From a candidate division Hyd24-12 bacterium UBA5074 (GTDB lineage Bacteria; Fermentibacterota; Fermentibacteria; Fermentibacterales; Fermentibacteraceae), in NCBI GenBank assembly GCA_002414865.1, contig DIAQ01000041.1, positions 1,126 through 6,790 of the forward strand: DNA of 5,665 bases, given 5' to 3'. The notes under the pieces are model-generated. The model searched no databases. It saw nothing but the letters and a program-made list of their open reading frames with translations, and was not told the DNA's origin. Position numbers and translations under genes: made by a program. This document shows positions 1 through 3,944 of the stretch, piece after piece; within the stretch, counting starts at the first letter, position 1, and each line of letters starts with the position of its first letter.

Positions 1-1239
1 ACGCTCGAGCGCCTGCGCGATCTCGGCAACTCGGTTCTCGTCGTGGAGCACGACAGGGACACGATCATGCGCGCCGACTTCGTGATCGACTTCGGCCCGG
101 GCGCCGGCGCAGACGGAGGGCTCATCGTGTCGGAGGGCACGCCGGCCCAGATCGCTGCCGACCCGGAATCCGTGACCGGCAGGTATCTCTGCGGCCGCGA
201 GAAGATCCTGAGGATGCGCACCCCCTCGAAGAGGATCAGGGGCTTCCTGACGCTGGAAGGGGCAAAGCTGCACAACCTGAAGGGCATCACGGCGAAGATA
301 CCCCTGGGCAAGCTCGTGTGCGTCACGGGCGTGTCGGGCTCCGGCAAGAGCTCGCTGGTTGCGCAGACGCTCTATCCCGCACTGGCGCAGATGCTGGGTT
401 CCTCCCTGGCGGTGCCCGGCCCGTACAGGGCCATCACAGGACTCGAGCACGTGGACAAGGTGATCAACATCAGCCAGGAGCCGATCGGGCGCACTCCGCG
501 CTCCAATCCCGCGACCTACACCAAGGTGTTCGACTCGATCAGGAACGTGTTCGCCGAGCTGCCCCAGTCGAAGATCAGGGGCTACGGCCCCGCACGTTTC
601 AGCTTCAACGTGCGCGGAGGCCGTTGCGAGGACTGCGAGGGAGCTGGCGTGAAACGCATCGAGATGCATTTCCTGCCCGACGTGTTCGTGGAGTGCTCGA
701 CCTGCAGGGGCCAGAGGTTCAACAAGGAAACCCTGCGCGTGGCATTCAAGGGCATGAGCATCGCACAGGTCCTGGACATGACGGTCCGCCAGGCCATGGA
801 CCTGTTCGAGAGGATCCCGGCTGTCTACAAGGTCCTGAAGGTGATGGACGACGTGGGCCTCGGCTACATCAGGCTGGGCCAGCCCGCGCCGACCCTCTCG
901 GGAGGCGAGGCGCAGCGTGTGAAGCTCGCCCGCGAGCTGGCGCGGCCCGGGACCTCTCACACACTGTACATCCTCGACGAGCCCACCACCGGGCTCCACT
1001 TCGCCGACGTGAAGAAGCTGCTGCACGTTCTGGACAGGCTCGTCGCCGCCGGCAACACCATCGTAGTCATAGAGCACAACCTCGATGTGATCAAGAACGC
1101 CGACTGGATCATCGACCTCGGGCCGGAGGGAGGCGAGGAGGGCGGGAGGATCATCGCCGAAGGACCTCCCGAAGCCATCGCGGCCTGCCCCGCATCGTAC
1201 ACTGGCCGGTATCTGAGGGAAGTCCTCGAAGAGGCCTGA
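1..1239 (+). CDS. uvrA: UvrA excinuclease ABC subunit A, C-terminal part
   Basis: UvrA is the cytoplasmic DNA-damage sensor of nucleotide excision repair; with UvrB it scans DNA, then hands damage to UvrB and UvrC. The frame is open from base 1, so the gene begins upstream; 412 residues of the usual roughly 940 are visible. Counting from base 1: residues 12-45 are the end of the first ATPase domain, with its H-loop Glu16-His17; residues 110-117 are the second Walker A (GVSGSGKS); Cys209, Cys212, Cys232 and Cys235 form the C-terminal zinc finger (CxxC, 19 residues, CxxC); residues 299-303 are the ABC signature LSGGE; 323-331 the Walker B (YILDEPTTG); 358-359 the second H-loop. All key residues are present and the C-terminus ends normally after GRYL, so the gene looks functional. 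The GTG at base 43 is an internal valine codon. It faces the reductase gene across one base. Confidence 0.98.
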   Translation, partial: TLERLRDLGNSVLVVEHDRDTIMRADFVIDFGPGAGADGGLIVSEGTPAQIAADPESVTGRYLCGREKILRMRTPSKRIRGFLTLEGAKLHNLKGITAKIPLGKLVCVTGVSGSGKSSLVAQTLYPALAQMLGSSLAVPGPYRAITGLEHVDKVINISQEPIGRTPRSNPATYTKVFDSIRNVFAELPQSKIRGYGPARFSFNVRGGRCEDCEGAGVKRIEMHFLPDVFVECSTCRGQRFNKETLRVAFKGMSIAQVLDMTVRQAMDLFERIPAVYKVLKVMDDVGLGYIRLGQPAPTLSGGEAQRVKLARELARPGTSHTLYILDEPTTGLHFADVKKLLHVLDRLVAAGNTIVVIEHNLDVIKNADWIIDLGPEGGEEGGRIIAEGPPEAIAACPASYTGRYLREVLEEA

Positions 1240-1240
1240 G

Positions 1241-2014
1241 TCAGTCTCCCGGGCCGAAGCGGAAGGCCCGGACCTCCTCCGAAGGGATCATGGAGAGGTC
1301 GGCGGGAGTGCCCGCGGGCCGGTACGTCTGAGGGGGTAGCGTCTCGATGCCGCGACCGCGCAGGAACATCTCGGCGAAGGCCGCCCTGGTGTACGCCTGC
1401 CTCGAGCAGACTATCCGCAGCCCCTCCGCCCCCCCTTCCGACAGCTCGAGCAGATCCTCCGCAAACCCGTCGATGGGTGTGAAACTGCGTATGGCGTCGA
1501 CATACACGCCCGGGACGAGGCCTGCGAGGAGCTCCTCGGTGAAGGTCGGCGCAGCGGCGCCCACGGCGCCCACGAGCACGGAGGTCCTGAGCACGAGAGC
1601 CCCGGGCGACCTCCGCAGAACGAGCATGTCGCCGAACAGCTTCGTCCACCCGTAGATCGAGAGCGGAACGGCCGGCGACTGCAGGGTGTAGGGTGCGTTC
1701 CCGCCCGAGTAGACCAGGTCGGTGGAGACATGGACCAGCCTTGTGCCTCGGGCTGCACAGGCGCGGGCCAGGACCGAAGGCCAGAGTGCGTTGGCTTCGA
1801 GCGCTGCGCGGGGATCGCTTCGGCAGCGCGCGGTCGAGGACAGGGCGGCGCAGTTGATGACCGCCGAGGGGCGGACCTCCTCCAGGATCGCGGACACTCC
1901 CGGCCCCCTGTACTGGGGCGGGAGGGGGATCACCCGGCACGAACCCCCCCGTGCGAGGGATGCGACGGTCCTGCCCAGGCGGCCTGTCGAGCCGGCGAGC
2001 AGGATGGCGCTCAG
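1241..2014 (-). CDS. RmlD-like sugar-nucleotide reductase (extended SDR family)
   Basis: A 257-residue protein of the RmlD/dTDP-4-dehydrorhamnose reductase branch of the extended short-chain dehydrogenases, expected to reduce a keto-sugar nucleotide with NAD(P)H. Seen in order: Rossmann loop GSTGRLG (residues 8-14), VINCAA at the fourth strand (52-57), STD with the catalytic Thr98 (97-99), catalytic pair Tyr121 and Lys125 in YGWTK, RTS (143-145), and FTPIDG near 178-183, where RmlD proteins shape the substrate site. It is somewhat shorter than typical RmlD (about 290). No in-frame ATG, GTG or TTG lies between the overlapping upstream gene and the Rossmann loop, so the start chosen is CTG at 2014-2012, giving MSAILLAG. 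It overlaps the thioesterase stop in CTGA, so the two are likely translationally coupled. No rmlA, rmlB or rmlC is nearby, so the dTDP-rhamnose role is not supported; the substrate is unknown. MAT2B-like or other non-rhamnose roles exist in this family. Confidence 0.85.
   Translation of the reverse strand: MSAILLAGSTGRLGRTVASLARGGSCRVIPLPPQYRGPGVSAILEEVRPSAVINCAALSSTARCRSDPRAALEANALWPSVLARACAARGTRLVHVSTDLVYSGGNAPYTLQSPAVPLSIYGWTKLFGDMLVLRRSPGALVLRTSVLVGAVGAAAPTFTEELLAGLVPGVYVDAIRSFTPIDGFAEDLLELSEGGAEGLRIVCSRQAYTRAAFAEMFLRGRGIETLPPQTYRPAGTPADLSMIPSEEVRAFRFGPGD
1249..1271 (+). terminator. Possible hairpin terminator after uvrA
   Basis: A perfect 7-bp all-GC stem (CCGGGCC at 1249-1255, GGCCCGG at 1265-1271) with a 9-base loop begins nine bases after the uvrA stop. 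It lies wholly inside the last codons of the opposing reductase gene. No T-run follows (ACCTCCTCC), so it is not a classic intrinsic terminator; it could pause polymerase or protect the 3' end. Its role is inferred from its position and from the similar hairpin at 3950-3971. Confidence 0.4.
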
Positions 2015-2439
2015 CTCCTGCCCCCTCCGGAGTCCTGCGAAGGGGCTTCCTGCGTGGTGATGAACCTCGCCGTGGCAGACGCCTTGAGGACGCCTTCCTG
2101 GGTGAGCTCTGCCTCGGTCTCCGTCATCCGCCCCCTCCTGTTCGTGACGGAGGCGGAAACCTCGATCGGCACACCGGGAACCACCGGGCGCCTGAAGCCG
2201 ACCCTGATCTCGACGGTTGCGCAGAAGCCCACGAGGCTCATCGCGGCATAGGCCATGGTCTCGTCGAGGACCGCAGTGACGATGCCCCCGTGGAGGACCC
2301 CCTCCCAGCCGCAGAAGCGGCTCTCGGGGATCCATGTCAGGGAGCAGCGCCCGTCATGCCCCTCGGGCTTCAGCCTGAGCCCGGTTTGGCTGTCAGGTCC
2401 GCATACGAAGCAGTTGCCGTCGTTTCTCAGGTTGCTCAT
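2011..2439 (-). CDS. PaaI-family hotdog-fold thioesterase
   Basis: A 142-residue single-domain protein of the PaaI-like acyl-CoA thioesterase group, which hydrolyses acyl- or aryl-CoA thioesters in the cytoplasm as a homotetramer or dimer. An N-terminal CFVCG (Cys10, Cys13), common in one branch of these proteins, is followed by TGLRL. The hotdog helix carries HGG (50-52) and the catalytic-type acidic pair Asp59-Glu60 in LDETMAYAA. Strand segments VEIRVGFRRPV, PIEVSASV and MTETEAELT complete the fold. The start is ATG 2439-2437, because MSNL directly precedes the family's usual N-terminus; GGGGGGTGG just upstream is a close-spaced, imperfect Shine-Dalgarno. ATG starts at 2454 and 2559 remain open but add residues unlike the family. 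It is the first gene of a two-gene unit with the reductase. The acyl substrate cannot be told from sequence. Confidence 0.9.
   Translation of the reverse strand: MSNLRNDGNCFVCGPDSQTGLRLKPEGHDGRCSLTWIPESRFCGWEGVLHGGIVTAVLDETMAYAAMSLVGFCATVEIRVGFRRPVVPGVPIEVSASVTNRRGRMTETEAELTQEGVLKASATARFITTQEAPSQDSGGGRS
2015..2028 (-). promoter_or_regulatory. Ribosome binding site of the reductase gene
   Basis: On the minus strand GGAGG (2028-2024) ends nine bases before the proposed CTG start, and a second AGGAG (2019-2015) abuts it. Both lie inside the last codons of the thioesterase. The spacing of the first supports initiation at CTG 2014; the second would sit nine bases before an ATC codon (2005-2003), a less likely start. 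Confidence 0.5.
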
Positions 2440-2458
2440 ACCACCCCCCGCCATGTAG

Positions 2459-2474
2459 GGGCCGCTCGCGGCCC
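2459..2474. repeat. Perfect 7-bp inverted repeat in the thioesterase leader
   Basis: GGGCCGC at 2459-2465 and GCGGCCC at 2468-2474 are perfect inverted copies around a 2-bp centre; as RNA this allows a 6-bp GC stem with a 4-base loop. It lies 20 bp upstream of the thioesterase ATG, between the AT-rich box and the ribosome binding site, so it could be a repressor operator or a leader hairpin. Composition is very GC-rich, so chance cannot be excluded. Confidence 0.4.
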
Positions 2475-2501
2475 GCGCACCGGGATTCCGGGTCAGTGCG
2501 C

Positions 2502-2509
2502 TATATAAG
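2502..2509 (+). promoter_or_regulatory. AT-rich -10-like box in the divergent region
   Basis: TATATAAG stands out in otherwise very GC-rich DNA. On the plus strand TATAAG (2504-2509) matches five of six positions of the sigma-70 -10 consensus but no -35 is visible 16-18 bp upstream. On the minus strand the same site reads TTATATA, with TGGCCA about 17 bp upstream as a four-of-six -35. It could serve either divergent gene. Confidence 0.3.
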
Positions 2510-2526
2510 GGCAGTCCCGCGGCGAT

Positions 2527-2543
2527 GGCCATTTCGTATGGCC
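2527..2543. repeat. Perfect inverted repeat GGCCAT-N5-ATGGCC
   Basis: Six-base arms at 2527-2532 and 2538-2543 flank a 5-bp centre (TTCGT). It lies 49 bp upstream of the activator start and directly abuts a second inverted repeat at 2544-2556. The arrangement suits a dimeric regulator site or a leader hairpin of the activator mRNA; autoregulation by the adjacent activator is possible but unproven. Confidence 0.45.
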
Positions 2544-2556
2544 CTCGATCGTCGAG
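2544..2556. repeat. Perfect inverted repeat CTCGA-N3-TCGAG
   Basis: Five-base arms at 2544-2548 and 2552-2556 around TCG, immediately adjoining the repeat at 2527-2543. Together they make a 30-bp block of back-to-back dyads 36-65 bp upstream of the activator start codon. Taken alone it would be weak; the adjacency is the argument. Confidence 0.4.
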
Positions 2557-2558
2557 CA

Positions 2559-2574
2559 AGCCATATTCAAGCCA
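2559..2574 (-). promoter_or_regulatory. Candidate sigma-54 promoter for the thioesterase-reductase unit
   Basis: Read on the minus strand, TGGCTTGAATATGGCT has GG and GC ten bases apart, the -24/-12 spacing, and agrees with nine of the twelve fixed positions of TGGCACG-N4-TTGCW. The mismatches include one T of the -12 TTGC. Transcription would start near 2548 and read toward the thioesterase with a leader of about 110 bases. The site lies beside a gene for a sigma-54 activator. It is a visual match only. Confidence 0.3.
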
Positions 2575-2577
2575 ACT

Positions 2578-2583
2578 GGGAGG
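2578..2583 (+). promoter_or_regulatory. Strong ribosome binding site of the activator gene
   Basis: GGGAGG lies eight bases before TTG 2592, which is the spacing expected of a good Shine-Dalgarno site. It decides the start in favour of TTG over the in-frame GTG at 2496 and ATG at 2538, neither of which has a comparable site and whose extra residues do not resemble a receiver N-terminus. Confidence 0.75.
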
Positions 2584-2591
2584 TTATCGCA

Positions 2592-3941
2592 TTGGTCACC
2601 GTTCTCGGCAGAGGCACCGTGCTGCTCGTGGACAGCAGGCCGGAAAGGTCCGCCGAGCTAGGCGCAGGCATCTCCTCATACGGTTACAACGTCATCTATG
2701 AGTCTTCCGCCAGGGCGGGGCTGCGGCGCGTGCGCGCCCGCTCGGTCAATGTCGTCATGGTGTCGGCCGACATCCCCGACATGCACATGTCCACCTTCCT
2801 CGAATCCCTGGGACGCGCGAACCTGGCTGCCGGCGTAGTCATATACGGGCGCACCGCCAGCGCCGAGGAAGCGGTCAACTGGATGCGCGCCGGGGCCGTC
2901 GACGTCATCATCGAGCCCTCGGACTCGCAGAGGGTGCGCGAGGCTGTGGCCCTCGCCTTCTCCCGCTCGGCCAGGTTCTCCTCCGAGTCCGCCGCGGTCG
3001 AGGCCGGGCAGCCCCCTGAGCAAGGCATGCTCTACCGCACAAAGGTCATGGACGATCTGATGACGAAGGCCCGCAGGGTTGCGCCGGTCAAGGCCACCGT
3101 CCTCATCACCGGGGAGAGCGGTACCGGCAAGGAGGTCCTCGCCAGACAGATTCACCTGATGAGCGGACGGAGGGGGCTCTACCTAGCGCTCAATTGCGCA
3201 GCCATTCCCGAGACCCTGCTCGAGGACGAGCTCTTCGGCCACGAGCGCGGTGCCTTCACCGGGGCGGACAGGATGCGCCAGGGACGCTTCGAGGCCGCCG
3301 AGGGCGGCACGCTGATGCTCGACGAGATCGGTGACATACCCCAGGCAACCCAGGTCAAGCTGCTGCGGTCCCTCGAGGAGGAGAAGGTGACCAGGCTAGG
3401 TGGGAACAATCCCCTGCCCACCGACGTCCGGCTCATCGCAGCCACGAACAGCGACCTGCAGAGCCGCGTGCGGGAGGGCAGATTCAGGCAGGATCTCTAC
3501 TACAGGCTCAAGGTGGTGGAGCTGGAGATACCGCCTCTCAGGGCGAGGAGACAGGATATCCCGTTGCTGACCATGGCCTTCCTGAGGCAGGGCTCGGAGC
3601 GCCTCGGCCTGCGCGCGCCCATGCTGGAGCCCGCTGCGCTGCAGAAGCTGACAGCCTTCTCGTGGCCCGGGAACGTGAGGCAGCTGAAGAACACGGTCGA
3701 GAGCCTTCTGATAACCTCCGGGGAGAAGATCACCGAGGCCGATCTGCCCCGGGAGATCTCGGGAGGCTCGCCCGGTTCGACGACAACCCTCCAGATCGAT
3801 CTGCCCGCCACTCTCGAAGAGGTGGAGGACAAGCTGATCGAGCAGACCCTCGCAATCACGGGCGGCAATCGCACACTGGCCGCCTCCCTGCTGGGCGTGG
3901 GCAGGCGGACCCTCCAGAGGAAACTGGGCGGCAACGGCTAG
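2592..3941 (+). CDS. NtrC-type sigma-54 activator with a degenerate receiver
   Basis: A 449-residue bacterial enhancer-binding protein: receiver-like domain (about 8-122), linker, AAA+ ATPase (about 145-375) and Fis-type helix-turn-helix (about 408-447). Such proteins bind upstream of -24/-12 promoters and use ATP to open sigma-54 polymerase complexes. The motor is intact: Walker A GESGTGKE (174-181), GAFTGA sigma-54 loop (220-225), Walker B with Asp244-Glu245, ATN sensor (284-286), and sensor II WPGNVRQL (358-365). The HTH is NRTLAAS through LQRKL (426-445). The receiver is odd: the acidic pair is Asp14-Ser15, the phospho-acceptor position is Ser58, the Thr position is Gly86 and the Lys position is Glu108. 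Spacings 58-86-108 equal NtrC 54-82-104, so the alignment is firm. It should not accept phosphate in the normal way. No histidine kinase gene is adjacent. Start TTG was chosen from the GGGAGG site. Targets are unknown; the divergent thioesterase unit and the gene's own promoter are the nearest candidates. Confidence 0.95.
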   Translation: MVTVLGRGTVLLVDSRPERSAELGAGISSYGYNVIYESSARAGLRRVRARSVNVVMVSADIPDMHMSTFLESLGRANLAAGVVIYGRTASAEEAVNWMRAGAVDVIIEPSDSQRVREAVALAFSRSARFSSESAAVEAGQPPEQGMLYRTKVMDDLMTKARRVAPVKATVLITGESGTGKEVLARQIHLMSGRRGLYLALNCAAIPETLLEDELFGHERGAFTGADRMRQGRFEAAEGGTLMLDEIGDIPQATQVKLLRSLEEEKVTRLGGNNPLPTDVRLIAATNSDLQSRVREGRFRQDLYYRLKVVELEIPPLRARRQDIPLLTMAFLRQGSERLGLRAPMLEPAALQKLTAFSWPGNVRQLKNTVESLLITSGEKITEADLPREISGGSPGSTTTLQIDLPATLEEVEDKLIEQTLAITGGNRTLAASLLGVGRRTLQRKLGGNG

Positions 3942-3944
3942 AGG

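Noticed and set aside
318..1331. A 337-codon open frame overlapping uvrA, and similar long frames opposite the activator and carbamoyltransferase genes
   Set aside because: High-GC genes leave other frames open. The translations are rich in Arg, Gly, Ala and Pro without recognisable motifs, whereas the chosen frames carry complete family signatures.
1241..2014. Assigning rmlD and a dTDP-rhamnose pathway
   Set aside because: No rmlA, rmlB or rmlC partner is present and the protein is short, so only family membership is supported.
2015..2335. Extended start of the reductase at ATG 2335
   Set aside because: The added 107 residues are the out-of-frame reading of the thioesterase gene and look like shadow sequence.
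2480..2492. CCGG-GATT-CCGG short dyad in the divergent region
   Set aside because: Arms are only four bases and self-palindromic; expected by chance in GC-rich DNA.
2496..2591. Upstream starts GTG 2496 and ATG 2538 for the activator
   Set aside because: They lack a ribosome binding site, add residues unlike a receiver, and run through the AT-rich box and inverted repeats; TTG 2592 has GGGAGG at eight bases.
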